From Moryella indoligenes (GTDB taxonomy: Bacteria; Bacillota; Clostridia; Lachnospirales; Lachnospiraceae): DNA of 64,000 nt. Positions 16,215 through 25,141 of this stretch are shown here, one piece after another. Numbering within the stretch: the first letter of the stretch is position 1; each line of letters opens with the position of its first letter. Where the stretch lies: the NCBI RefSeq assembly GCF_030812885.1, contig NZ_JAUSTO010000002.1, forward strand, positions 204,940-268,939. Direction: 5' to 3'. The notes beneath the pieces were generated by a model. That model was given only the letters and a program-made list of their open reading frames with translations, was not told the DNA's origin and made no database searches. Made by a program: the position numbers and the translations under genes.

Positions 16215-17816
16215 GTGAGGAATTTTGAAAAGATAACAGCACTCTATGAGAGATTAAGTCGAGATGATGAACTTGAAGGAGAAAGTAACTCAATCGTTAA
16301 TCAAAAGAAAATCCTTGAAGAATATGCAAGTAAGAATAATTTAACCAACATCATCCATTTTACAGATGACGGAATAAGCGGGACACAGTTCCAAAGACCC
16401 GGTTTTCAAGCCATGCTTGCGGACATTGAAGCCGGAAAAGTCGGCACCGTTATCGTCAAGGATATGTCACGGTTAGGGCGAAACTATCTGCAAGTGGGAA
16501 TGTATACGGAAATGATTTTCCCACAGAAAGGCGTCCGCTTTATCGCTATCAATGACGGAGTGGACAGCGCACAGGGCGACAATGATTTTGCCCCTCTGCG
16601 GAACATTTTTAACGAATGGCTGGTGAGAGATACGAGCAAGAAAATCAAAGCAGTAAAACGGTCTAAGGGTATGAGCGGGAAGCCCGTCACGAGCAAACCC
16701 GTATACGGCTACTTTATGGACGAGGACGAAAATTTTATCATTGACGGGGAAGCCGCCCCTGTTGTGCGGCAGATTTACAGCTTGTGCCTTGCCGGGAACG
16801 GGCCGACCAAGATAGCCCGTATGCTCACAGAGCAGGAGATCCCCACGCCGGGAACGCTGGAATACCGTCGGACGGGAAGCACCCGCCGCTACCACCCCGG
16901 CTATGAGTGCAAGTGGGCGACCAATACCGTGGTACATATCCTTGAAAACAGGGAGTACACGGGCTGTCTGGTAAACTTCAAGACGGAGAAGCCGTCCTAC
17001 AAGACCAAGCACAGCGTAGAGAACCCCATTGAGAAACAGGCGATTTTCGAGAACCACCATGAGCCTATCATTGACACCCAGATGTGGGAGCGTGTGCAGG
17101 AGTTACGCAAGCAGCGCAAACGCCCGAACCGCTATGATGAAGTGGGCTTATTCTCCGGCATACTCTTTTGTGCCGACTGCGGCAGCGTCCTTTACCAGCA
17201 GCGTTACCAGAACGCCACCCGCAAGCAGGATTGTTATATCTGCGGGAGCTACAAGAAGCGTACCCGTGACTGTACGGCGCACTTTATCCGCACCGACCTG
17301 TTGACCGCCGGAGTGACCGACAATCTGCGGAAAGTCACCAGCTATGCAGCGAAGCACGAAGCCCGGTTTATGAAGCTGCTGATCGAGCAGAACGAGGACG
17401 GGGGCAAGCGCAGGAACGCCGCAAGGAAAAAGGAGCTGGAAGCCGCCGAGAAGCGTATCAGCGAGTTATCCGCTATCTTCAAGCGGCTGTATGAGGACAG
17501 CGTGACCGGGCGCATTTCAGACGAGCGTTTCACGGAGCTGTCGGCAGACTATGAAGCCGAGCAGAAAGAACTGAAAGAGAGAGCCGCCGCTATCCGGGCA
17601 GAGCTTTCCAAAGCGCAGGAAGCCACGGTAAACGCAGAAAAGTTTATGAATGTTGTCCGCAAGTACACCAGCTTTGAAGAACTTACCCCTACCCTTTTGC
17701 GTGAGTTTGTGGAGAAAATCGTTGTGCATGAGTGCAGCTATGACGAGAACGGCACACGCAGACAGGACATTGATATTTATTACTCTTTCGTTGGCAAGGT
17801 AGACCTGCCCGAATGA
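16215..17816 (+). CDS. Large serine recombinase, apparently chimeric
   Basis: A 533-residue complete TnpX/TndX-type site-specific recombinase with GTG start after AGGAAGGAGG. The resolvase domain contains the catalytic serine 15 in YERLSRDDE, then KDMSRLGRNYLQVG; the recombinase domain and zinc ribbon (CADCGSVL ... CICGSYKKRTRDC) follow, then a coiled coil and a final KIVVHE segment. Codons 1 to about 60 are AT-rich; from the conserved QFQRPGF motif onward the gene is GC-rich. The minus-strand recombinase at 11419-13164 has lost exactly the part before that motif. A recombination between two recombinase genes is the simplest account. It should be active if folded correctly. Confidence 0.85.
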   Translation: MRNFEKITALYERLSRDDELEGESNSIVNQKKILEEYASKNNLTNIIHFTDDGISGTQFQRPGFQAMLADIEAGKVGTVIVKDMSRLGRNYLQVGMYTEMIFPQKGVRFIAINDGVDSAQGDNDFAPLRNIFNEWLVRDTSKKIKAVKRSKGMSGKPVTSKPVYGYFMDEDENFIIDGEAAPVVRQIYSLCLAGNGPTKIARMLTEQEIPTPGTLEYRRTGSTRRYHPGYECKWATNTVVHILENREYTGCLVNFKTEKPSYKTKHSVENPIEKQAIFENHHEPIIDTQMWERVQELRKQRKRPNRYDEVGLFSGILFCADCGSVLYQQRYQNATRKQDCYICGSYKKRTRDCTAHFIRTDLLTAGVTDNLRKVTSYAAKHEARFMKLLIEQNEDGGKRRNAARKKELEAAEKRISELSAIFKRLYEDSVTGRISDERFTELSADYEAEQKELKERAAAIRAELSKAQEATVNAEKFMNVVRKYTSFEELTPTLLREFVEKIVVHECSYDENGTRRQDIDIYYSFVGKVDLPE

Positions 17817-17824
17817 CCGCCCGA

Positions 17825-17870
17825 CCTATCCGGCGCAATGCGCAAACGCCGGATAGGAACGGCAAAATTT
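17825..17870 (+). terminator. Terminator after the recombinase
   Basis: A perfect 11-bp stem, CCTATCCGGCG (17825-17835) with CGCCGGATAGG (17847-17857), followed by AACGGCAAAATTTTTT. It sits eight bases after the recombinase stop codon. Confidence 0.75.
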
Positions 17871-17900
17871 TTTACACTTCTACTACTTCTTTATCACACA

Positions 17901-17999
17901 TCAGCAAAAAGCCAGGGTATGAAACAGTTGATGGCCGGCGGCGGTGTCGCCCTCATCGGCATCACCCTTGTACCTCTGCTCTCCGGCCTGTTCGGTTGA
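17901..17999 (+). pseudogene. Maff2-family membrane protein, C-terminal remnant
   Basis: The frame reads SAKSQGMKQLMAGGG then VALIGITLVPLLSGLFG and stops. This is the end of the small Maff2/pilin-like membrane protein found directly before VirB6/TrbL in Tn1549-type elements. The N-terminal half, including its first membrane helix, is gone. An ATG at 17919 could still give a 26-residue peptide, but no ribosome-binding site is evident. Confidence 0.7.
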
Positions 18000-18019
18000 T
18001 CGTCCGGCGGTGATCGCTT

Positions 18020-18889
18020 ATGGGCGGCATACTCGACAAACTCGATGAATGGCTCCGAGGGCTGCTCATCGAGGGGATCACGGGAAGCCTGTCGGGCATG
18101 TTCGATACGGTCAATACCAAAGTAGGCGAGATCGCCGGTGAAGTGGGACAGACGCCGCTGGCATGGAACAGCGGCGTCTTTTCTATGATCCGAAACCTCT
18201 CTGAAACGGTGATCGTTCCAATCGCCGGGGTTATCCTGACATTCGTAATGTGTTATGAGCTGATCCAGCTTGTGACAGAGAAAAACAATCTGCATGATGT
18301 AGATACCTGGATGTTCTTCAAGTGGATTTTCAAAACCTTCTGTGCCGTTCTCATTGTGACGAACACATGGAACATCGTCATGGGTATCTTCGATGTGGGG
18401 CAAAGCGTTGTAAACAGTAGCGCAGGCGTCATCATCGGGAATACCTCCATTGATATCAGCAGCGTCATCACAGATATGGAGGCGCAGCTTGACGCCCTGG
18501 GCACGGGAGAACTGTTCGGGCTGTGGTTTCAGTCCCTTTTTGTGGGGCTTACCATGAACGCCCTTTCCATCTGTATCATGCTTGTCATCTACGGCCGCAT
18601 GATCGAGGTGTATTTGACGACTTCCGTTGGGCCAATCCCACTTGCCACTATGACGAACCGGGATTGGAGCCATACGGGGCAGAACTACTTGAAATCCCTG
18701 TTTGCATTGGCGTTCCAGGCATTTCTAATCATGGTGTGCGTGGGAATCTACTCTGTTTTGGTACAGAGTATCGCCACGGACGGAAATATCTCAGGCGCGA
18801 TATGGGCCTGCATGGGCTACACGGTCCTGCTGTGCTTCGCCCTGTTCAAGACCGGCAGCCTCTCTAAGAGCCTGTTCGGAGCGCATTAA
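18020..18889 (+). CDS. VirB6/TrbL-like conjugation membrane protein
   Basis: A 289-residue polytopic membrane protein with about six hydrophobic segments (for example VIVPIAGVILTFVMCYELI, ALSICIMLVIYGRMI, LFALAFQAFLIMVCVGIYS). It has the layout of VirB6/TrbL proteins of Tn1549/CD1112-type elements: N-terminal amphipathic part, long loop, then the GPIPLATMTNRDWSHTGQNY signature. It forms part of the inner-membrane channel of the type IV secretion system. It precedes PrgI and VirB4 in the usual order and appears intact. Confidence 0.85.
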   Translation: MGGILDKLDEWLRGLLIEGITGSLSGMFDTVNTKVGEIAGEVGQTPLAWNSGVFSMIRNLSETVIVPIAGVILTFVMCYELIQLVTEKNNLHDVDTWMFFKWIFKTFCAVLIVTNTWNIVMGIFDVGQSVVNSSAGVIIGNTSIDISSVITDMEAQLDALGTGELFGLWFQSLFVGLTMNALSICIMLVIYGRMIEVYLTTSVGPIPLATMTNRDWSHTGQNYLKSLFALAFQAFLIMVCVGIYSVLVQSIATDGNISGAIWACMGYTVLLCFALFKTGSLSKSLFGAH

Positions 18890-18903
18890 GGAGGCTTGAT
18901 AAA

Positions 18904-19338
18904 TTGGCGTATGTTACCATTCCAAAGGATTTGACAAAAGTAAAATCCAAAGTGCTGTTTGGGCTTACCAAACGGCAGCTTATATGTTTCGGAGCGGCGG
19001 CACTCATCGGAGTACCGCTTTTCTTTTTACTCAGACGCACGGCCAGCAACAGCGCTGCCGCGTTCTGCATGATTATCGTCATGCTCCCGTTCTTTCTGCT
19101 CGCCATGTATGAGCGACACGGCCAACCCCTGGAGGTGGTGGCCGGACAGGTCATCCGCTGTATGTTCCTGCGGACGAAGGAGCGGCCTTATCAGACAAAC
19201 AATTTCTACGCAGCCCTGGAGCGGCAGACCCAGGCGGAAAAGGAGGTGAAAGCCATTGTTCAGAAAGCGAAAGCCAGAGCCGCAGGCACGGCAGGCGGCA
19301 AAACCAGCGGTAAAGCTCACCGCCGCAGAAAAGCGTGA
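18904..19338 (+). CDS. PrgI/VirB3-like conjugation protein
   Basis: A 144-residue protein with a short cytoplasmic start (AYVTIPKDLTKVKSKVLFGLTKRQ), two closely spaced membrane helices (about 29-46 and 53-71), and a basic tail rich in Lys/Ala. This is the PrgI family, the Gram-positive counterpart of VirB3, which partners the VirB4 ATPase. The gene start is the TTG after TTGATAAA with GGAGG upstream. The VirB4 gene begins inside its last 83 bases, so both are co-translated. Confidence 0.85.
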   Translation: MAYVTIPKDLTKVKSKVLFGLTKRQLICFGAAALIGVPLFFLLRRTASNSAAAFCMIIVMLPFFLLAMYERHGQPLEVVAGQVIRCMFLRTKERPYQTNNFYAALERQTQAEKEVKAIVQKAKARAAGTAGGKTSGKAHRRRKA

Positions 19339-21685
19339 GATCAGCCGTATCCTGGAAACTGCCAGAGGCGACGGCAAGGTTCATTCCGCACAGGACACTT
19401 TACTGTTCCGCCAGATGTACCCGGACGGCCTGTGCAAATTGGACGACCACACCTGGTCGAAGTGTATCGAGTTCGAGGATGTGAATTATCAGCTTGCAAA
19501 GCCTGACGATCAGACGGCGATCTTTGAAGCCCTCTGCGATATGTATAACGCCCATGATGCTTCTATCGGGATGCAGCTCTCCCTTGTGAGCCGCCGCATG
19601 AACCGGGAGGATTTTGTGAAGCGTATCGAGATCGCGGCGCAGGGAGATCACTTCGATCATATCCGTGAGCTTTACACACAAATGCTCCGCAAGCAGCTTG
19701 AACGGGGCAACAACGGTCTTATCAAAACAAAGTACCTGACCCTCACCATCGAGGCACGGGACAGCAAAACCGCACGGGCACGATTTTCCCGAATCGTCAT
19801 GGATGCCCTCAACCATTTCAAGGTCATGGGTGCTCTGGCAAAAGAGCTTGGCGGCAAGGAGTGGCTGGAAATGCTCCACGGCATCCTGCACCCGGACGGG
19901 GAACGGTTTGCCTTTGAATGGAGCTGGCTTGCCCCTTCCGGCCTGTCGGTCCAGGATTTTATCGCACCTTCTTCTTTCCGCTTCGGTGAAGCAAGGAAGT
20001 TCACGATGGCGGATAAATTCTGTGCCGTGTCCTTTCTGCAGATCAGCGCACCGGAAATGGATGACCGTATGCTCACTGAGCTGCTGGATACGGACAGCGG
20101 GCTGCTTGTCAGCCTCCATATCCGCAGCATGGATCAGAACGAGGCAATCAAAACGGTCAAGCGGAAGATCACTGACATTGACAGTATGAAGATCGACGCG
20201 CAGAAAAAGGCGGTGCGGGAAGGTTTCGATATGGATATCATCCCAACTGACCTTGCCACCTACGCAGGCGAGGCAAAGAACATCCTCCGTGACCTGCAAA
20301 GCAGAAATGAGCGAATGTTCCTGATGACCTTCCTGGTGGTAAATTTTGCAGACAGCAAGCAAAAGCTGGAGAATGACCTTCTCCGTGCGGCAAGCGTGGC
20401 GCAGAAATATAACTGTTCCCTGGTGCGGCTGGACTTTCAGCAGGAGGACGGCTTCGTGTCGGCTCTGCCCCTGGGTGTCAACCGCATTAAGATACAGCGC
20501 GGGCTTACCACTTCGGCGGTGGCGGTGTTCGTTCCCTTCACCACGCAGGAGATTTTCCACGGCGGTGAAGCCCTCTACTACGGGCTCAATGCCACTTCCG
20601 GCAACATGATCCTTGCCGACCGCAAAAAGCTGAAAACGCCCAACGGCATGATCTTAGGTACGCCCGGCAGCGGCAAGAGTTTTTCCGCAAAGCGTTCCAT
20701 CGTGGGTGTGTTCCTGAACACAAAGGACGATATCTTGATCTGCGACCCGGAGGCAGAATATTTTCCGCTGGTGAACCGTCTGGAAGGACAGGTCATCAAA
20801 ATCTCGCCTACCAGCACGCAGTATGTGAACCCTATGGATATCAACCTCAATTACAGCGAGGATGATAACCCGCTGGCGTTGAAATCTGACTTTATCTTGT
20901 CGTTCTGTGAACTGGCGGCAGGTGGACGGAACGGTCTGGAGCCGGTGGAAAAGACGGTCATTGACCGTGCTGTGCGGATCGTGTACCGCCCCTATATCGC
21001 AGACCCTCGCCCGGAGAATATGCCACTGCTGGAAGATTTGTATGACGAGATCAAGCGGCAGCCGGAGCCGGAGGCGCAGCGGATCGCGGCAGCGCTGGAA
21101 CTGTATGTGCATGGCAGTCTGAATGTTTTTAACCACCGTACCAACGTGGATATCAACAACCGCATTGTCTGCTTCGATATCAAGGAGCTGGGAAAGCAGC
21201 TCAAAAGCCTGGGTATGTTGGTGATCCAGGATCAGGTGTGGAACCGTGTTTCCCAAAACCGGGATCAGGGCAAATCCACCTGGTACTTCGTGGACGAGTT
21301 CCACCTTCTGCTGCGCGGCGAGGTTGGTTCCTGGAGCGTGGAGATTTGGAAACGCTTTCGCAAATGGGGCGGTATCCCCACGGGGATCACGCAGAACATC
21401 AAGGATCTGCTTTCCTCCCCGGAGATTGAGAATATCTTTGAAAACAGCGATTTTGTGTACCTTCTGAACCAGGCCAGCGGAGACAGAAAAATCCTCTGTG
21501 AGCGTCTGAATATCTCTAACCAGCAGGCGGCACATATCAGCAACGCAGGCCCCGGCGAGGGGCTGATTTTCTTCGGCAATGTGATTCTGCCTTTTGTGGA
21601 TGACTTCCCGAAGGACAATGAACTTTACAGCATTATGACGACAAAACTTGGTGAAACCGGGAAAGGAGAAAACGAACATGAATGA
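19256..21685 (+). CDS. VirB4/TraE-type conjugation ATPase
   Basis: An 809-residue cytoplasmic ATPase that powers assembly and transfer through the type IV secretion channel. The start is a TTG preceded by AAAAGGAGGTG. The N-terminal 400 residues are the VirB4-like domain; the motor has Walker A (LGTPGSGKSFSAKR, about residue 470), the DPEAEYFPLV segment, and Walker B followed by YFVDEFHLLL. The length and order after PrgI are normal. It appears complete, so the damage to VirD4 and Maff2 did not spread here. Confidence 0.92.
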   Translation: MFRKRKPEPQARQAAKPAVKLTAAEKREISRILETARGDGKVHSAQDTLLFRQMYPDGLCKLDDHTWSKCIEFEDVNYQLAKPDDQTAIFEALCDMYNAHDASIGMQLSLVSRRMNREDFVKRIEIAAQGDHFDHIRELYTQMLRKQLERGNNGLIKTKYLTLTIEARDSKTARARFSRIVMDALNHFKVMGALAKELGGKEWLEMLHGILHPDGERFAFEWSWLAPSGLSVQDFIAPSSFRFGEARKFTMADKFCAVSFLQISAPEMDDRMLTELLDTDSGLLVSLHIRSMDQNEAIKTVKRKITDIDSMKIDAQKKAVREGFDMDIIPTDLATYAGEAKNILRDLQSRNERMFLMTFLVVNFADSKQKLENDLLRAASVAQKYNCSLVRLDFQQEDGFVSALPLGVNRIKIQRGLTTSAVAVFVPFTTQEIFHGGEALYYGLNATSGNMILADRKKLKTPNGMILGTPGSGKSFSAKRSIVGVFLNTKDDILICDPEAEYFPLVNRLEGQVIKISPTSTQYVNPMDINLNYSEDDNPLALKSDFILSFCELAAGGRNGLEPVEKTVIDRAVRIVYRPYIADPRPENMPLLEDLYDEIKRQPEPEAQRIAAALELYVHGSLNVFNHRTNVDINNRIVCFDIKELGKQLKSLGMLVIQDQVWNRVSQNRDQGKSTWYFVDEFHLLLRGEVGSWSVEIWKRFRKWGGIPTGITQNIKDLLSSPEIENIFENSDFVYLLNQASGDRKILCERLNISNQQAAHISNAGPGEGLIFFGNVILPFVDDFPKDNELYSIMTTKLGETGKGENEHE

Positions 21686-21851
21686 TTCCCACTATTTGCA
21701 CACAGAAGAAAAACAGGAAGGTGAAACCTTCTTTGATGTGATGAACCGGCTGATCGCCAGAAACAAGGCGGTCACGGCGGATATGGAGGCGGTCCTTGCG
21801 GAGCTGGAAAGTGAGATCGAACCGTTCCGTGCACCGAAGGGCCATGAATAA
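21678..21851 (+). CDS. Small conjugation-region protein (57 aa)
   Basis: A 57-residue acidic helical protein (MNDSHYLHTEEKQEGETFF...). GAAAGGAGAA precedes the ATG. It overlaps the VirB4 gene by eight bases and the methyltransferase gene by eight, so it is translated in a chain. I do not recognise a function; small proteins of this sort are a constant part of Tn1549-type operons. Confidence 0.65.
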   Translation: MNDSHYLHTEEKQEGETFFDVMNRLIARNKAVTADMEAVLAELESEIEPFRAPKGHE

Positions 21852-22866
21852 ACTGACCCATGTGAGCCTGTTTTCCGGCATTGGCGGTCTGGACCTGGCG
21901 GCGGAGGCTGCCGGGTTTGAAACCGTCTGCCAGTGTGAGTGGGCGGATTTTCCGCACTCCGTCCTCTCCGCACGATGGCCGGATGTTCCCAGGTTCCGGG
22001 ATATTACTACTTTTACGAAGGAGGCGTTTTTTGAAAAAACAGGACTTGAAACAGTTACCGTTATCTCAGGCGGCTTTCCCTGTCAGCCCTTCTCCACCGC
22101 CGGAAAACGGAAGGGCTTTGCGGATGAACGCTACCTGTGGCCGGAAATGTGCCGCGTTATTACCGAGCTGCGGCCCCGTTGGGTGCTTGGGGAAAATGTT
22201 GCTGGCTTCATCAATATGGGGCTCGACAAAACGATCTTTGACCTGGCAAAAGCGGGATACGCTGTTCTCCCATTCGTATTTCCGGCTTGCGGCGTCGGCG
22301 CATGGCATGAGCGCCAGCGAACTTTTATCGTCGCGGCTGATGTTTCCCACACCCCTTGCCTCCGACAACAACACCGCCAGGGACGCGGCAAGCCTGGATG
22401 TGTTCCTGTCGGACAATGGGATATTCCGCAAGAGGAACCGAAACGGGGCGATCTGGAGCCTCAGCCTGTCGGCGGCGGTATTCTATCTGACCCCGGTGGC
22501 GTCGGACGGTTTCCGCTCAACTTTGAAGCCGTCGGCCTTCGATCCGGCGAAGAAGAACGGGAACCTGTCGGCGCAGATCATCTCCCAGGAGCGGCCGGTG
22601 TCCGAAACAGCGGCGCTGAACCCAGATTGGGTGGAATGGCTCATGGGCTTCCCGAAAGGATGGACGGACGTATCCTCTGGGCCGCCGAACCGGAAGGAAT
22701 CCCCCGCATGACCGAGCGCATGGATGACCGGGCGCTGCGGCTGAAAACATTGGGAAATGCGGTCTGCCCGCCCCAGGCATATCCCATTTTTCGCTATATC
22801 GCCATGATCGAGAATGGCACCTGCGGTGACTTCTGCCCCTATGGAAAGGAAGGTGACTGCCTATGA
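21844..22866 (+). CDS. DNA cytosine-5 methyltransferase
   Basis: A 340-residue C5-cytosine methyltransferase. Motif I is LFSGIGGLDLA (9-19), motif IV with the catalytic Cys80 is GGFPCQPFS, motif VI GENV (116-119), motif VIII HERQRTFIVA, and motif X LKTLGNAVCPPQAYPIF near the C-terminus. The start at 21844 is chosen because homology begins there and it overlaps the preceding gene. No cognate endonuclease is adjacent, so it probably protects the element from host restriction. The target-recognition part (about 165-290) is Gly/Pro/Arg-rich with few hydrophobics; the +2 frame over the same DNA is open and reads like a C5-methyltransferase too (see findings). Confidence 0.85.
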   Translation: MNKLTHVSLFSGIGGLDLAAEAAGFETVCQCEWADFPHSVLSARWPDVPRFRDITTFTKEAFFEKTGLETVTVISGGFPCQPFSTAGKRKGFADERYLWPEMCRVITELRPRWVLGENVAGFINMGLDKTIFDLAKAGYAVLPFVFPACGVGAWHERQRTFIVAADVSHTPCLRQQHRQGRGKPGCVPVGQWDIPQEEPKRGDLEPQPVGGGILSDPGGVGRFPLNFEAVGLRSGEEEREPVGADHLPGAAGVRNSGAEPRLGGMAHGLPERMDGRILWAAEPEGIPRMTERMDDRALRLKTLGNAVCPPQAYPIFRYIAMIENGTCGDFCPYGKEGDCL

Positions 22867-24842
22867 GGGAACTGAAAGCGACCGATAAGATCACGCAGAA
22901 AATGACCCGTGACGGTGCGGTATCGGAAAACCTTGCCACGGGCGAGGTGGAACATATCAGCAGCCGTGAACCGGAAACGGAACTGTCCGCTTCTTCGGAA
23001 GAATCCGCTGGCGCTGCGGCTGATCTTGCCCTGCGTGCGGCGGAACGCCATGAGAGGAAAGCCGCACGAAAAGCGGAAAAGGCTGATACCCAGGCAGTGC
23101 GGGATGGTTCTGCCGCAAGGCAGCGCCCGTCCTCCCGTCTGCAATTCACCGAGGAAGAACATGCCGATCCCGCACTTAGGAAGTACATTAACCGTTCCGG
23201 GCGTGCGGCGGACAGGCTGGACGCAGCAAAGGCCGCTATCCCCACAAAGAAAGTTCTCCGTACCGAGCGTGTTTTTGACGAGACAGCCGGAAAAGGCAAG
23301 ACGCAGCTTCACTTTGAAGAAGTGGAGAAACGCCCCAACGGACGCCTGCGGCACAATCCACTTTCCCGACCGGTTCATGAGATCGTCCACGCCGCCCATG
23401 CGAAGGTGCATGAGGTAGAACAGGAAAATGTGGGTGTGGAGGCCGGACACAAGGGCGAGGTGCTGACGGAACGCGGGCTTGCCTACGGAAAAGGAAAAGT
23501 CCGTGCCGCTGTCCACCATCACCGCACAAAGCCCTGGCGTGACGCGGCGAAGGCAGAGCAGGCTTCTTTTAAGGCAAACGCCGACTACCTTTACCAAAAG
23601 GCACTGCATGATGATCCTGCATTGGCGGCTTCTAACCCAGTATCTCGCTTTCTGCAGAAACAGCGGATCAAGCGGAACTATGCAAAGGAGCTGCGGCAGG
23701 CAGAGAAAACCGCGAAGAACACAGCGGCCACGGCGAAAAGTGCGGCACAGAAAGCAAAGGACGCATTCAAGGAAACCTTTCTCTACATCAAGCATCATAG
23801 CCGGGCGGTTCTGTTGGTGATCGGCATTGGCGCCTGTGTTGCTCTGCTGTTTGGCGGGGTATCTTCCTGTTCCATGATGGCAGGCTCCGGTGTGGGCGGT
23901 GTATTTACTTCCTCTTATCTCTCCGAGGACACGGATATGCTGGCTGCAGAGGCGGCCTACTGCGAACTGGAACAGGAACTTCAATATGAGCTGGACCACT
24001 ATGAGGCTCTGCACCCCGGATATGACGAATACCGTTTTGATCTGGACGAGATCGAGCATGACCCTTATGTGCTGATCTCCATTCTCACGGCGTTCCATGA
24101 AGGGGTGTTTACCATCGACGCGGTTCAGGCGGAGCTGCAAATGCTCTTTGAAAAGCAGTACATCCTGACGCAGACCGTGGAGGTGGAGGTACGCTATCGG
24201 ACGGAGACACGGACGGACAGCGAAGGAAACGACTATGACGTGGAAGTACCGTATAACTACTATATCTGCAAGGTGAAGCTGGAAAACTTCGACCTTTCCC
24301 ATGTGCCGATCTACATCATGGACGAAGAAACGCTTTCCCTGTATGCGGTCTATATGGCAACGCTGGGAAACCGGGAAGATTTGTTCCCCGGCTCCGGCTA
24401 TGTAGACAAGTACACCAAACCGCCCACCACCTACGATATCCCGCCTTCCGCACTGGAAGATGAAACCTTTGCGGCGCTCATTACCGAGGCGGAGAAGTAC
24501 ATCGGATATCCCTATGTCTGGGGCGGCAGCAATCCAAACACTTCTTTTGATTGCTCCGGCTTCGTATCCTGGGTGCTGACGCAAAGCGGCGTCTGCAATA
24601 CGGGCAGGCTGGGAGCCCAGGGGCTCTACAACATTTCCACCCCGGTATCCTCTGCCAACGCAAGACCCGGCGACCTGATCTTTTTCGTCGGCACTTACGA
24701 TACACCGGGCGTTTCCCATGTGGGTATCTATGTGGGCGGCGGAAAAATGCTGCATTGCGGCGACCCCATTCAGTATGCAGATATCAACACAAGCTACTGG
24801 CAATCCCACTTTTACGCTTTCGGGCGACCGCCCTACAACTAA
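22863..24842 (+). CDS. CD1108-type conjugation protein with NlpC/P60 hydrolase domain
   Basis: A 659-residue protein. The first ~300 residues are a charged cytoplasmic region rich in Ala/Lys/Glu (including two KLHFEEVEKRP-like and PLSRPVHEIVHAAHAKVHE segments). A single membrane helix follows (about 317-338, AVLLVIGIGACVALLFGG), then an extracellular part with C-terminal NlpC/P60 peptidase: catalytic Cys in FDCSGF, His in VSHVGIYV. It would open peptidoglycan locally for the conjugation machine. Position after VirB4 is standard for Tn1549-type elements. It overlaps the methyltransferase by four bases. Confidence 0.85.
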   Translation: MRELKATDKITQKMTRDGAVSENLATGEVEHISSREPETELSASSEESAGAAADLALRAAERHERKAARKAEKADTQAVRDGSAARQRPSSRLQFTEEEHADPALRKYINRSGRAADRLDAAKAAIPTKKVLRTERVFDETAGKGKTQLHFEEVEKRPNGRLRHNPLSRPVHEIVHAAHAKVHEVEQENVGVEAGHKGEVLTERGLAYGKGKVRAAVHHHRTKPWRDAAKAEQASFKANADYLYQKALHDDPALAASNPVSRFLQKQRIKRNYAKELRQAEKTAKNTAATAKSAAQKAKDAFKETFLYIKHHSRAVLLVIGIGACVALLFGGVSSCSMMAGSGVGGVFTSSYLSEDTDMLAAEAAYCELEQELQYELDHYEALHPGYDEYRFDLDEIEHDPYVLISILTAFHEGVFTIDAVQAELQMLFEKQYILTQTVEVEVRYRTETRTDSEGNDYDVEVPYNYYICKVKLENFDLSHVPIYIMDEETLSLYAVYMATLGNREDLFPGSGYVDKYTKPPTTYDIPPSALEDETFAALITEAEKYIGYPYVWGGSNPNTSFDCSGFVSWVLTQSGVCNTGRLGAQGLYNISTPVSSANARPGDLIFFVGTYDTPGVSHVGIYVGGGKMLHCGDPIQYADINTSYWQSHFYAFGRPPYN

Positions 24843-24868
24843 AAAACGATATGGAGGTAATTTAATTT

Positions 24869-25141
24869 ATGGCAACGACACAGAAGATCCGCAATGACAT
24901 TGCGAAAACCAAAGAAAAGATCGCGGAGCAGCAGAAACGCCTTCGTGCGCTGGAAGCCCAGCTTGCGGAGGAAGAAAATCTGGAAATCGTCCGCATGGTA
25001 AAAGCCGTGAAGATGGACAACAAGGAGTTGACCGCTTTCCTGAAAGCCTATGCCAGCGGTATGATCTCCCTGCCGGAAGGTATGCTGCAGGAGGGAGACA
25101 CCGAGAATGAGGAAACGGAGGGATACGAGGATGAAGCATAA
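24869..25141 (+). CDS. DUF4315 protein
   Basis: A 90-residue protein: an N-terminal coiled coil (KIRNDIAKTKEKIAEQQKRL) and an acidic end (EGDTENEETEGYEDEA). Matches DUF4315, a constant small gene after the NlpC/P60 hydrolase in Tn1549-type elements. It overlaps the next gene by 11 bases. Function unknown; probably a structural helper of the transfer apparatus. Confidence 0.75.
   Translation: MATTQKIRNDIAKTKEKIAEQQKRLRALEAQLAEEENLEIVRMVKAVKMDNKELTAFLKAYASGMISLPEGMLQEGDTENEETEGYEDEA

Larger units (their letters stand above)
16119..17900 (+). mobile_element. Remnant of a serine-recombinase element between VirD4 and Maff2
   Basis: The stretch begins at the VirD4 break and ends where Maff2 codons resume (SAKSQGMKQ from 17901). 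It holds only a large serine recombinase and a terminator. The missing 3' half of VirD4 and 5' part of Maff2 show that the region suffered a deletion in addition to an insertion. The first ~260 bases are AT-rich, the rest GC-rich. Confidence 0.7.

Noticed and set aside
19400..20560. Long minus-strand open frames opposite VirB4, TopB, ArdA and the NlpC/P60 genes
   Set aside because: These mirror GC-rich coding sequence; they lack ribosome-binding sites and family features, and the plus-strand genes are clear.
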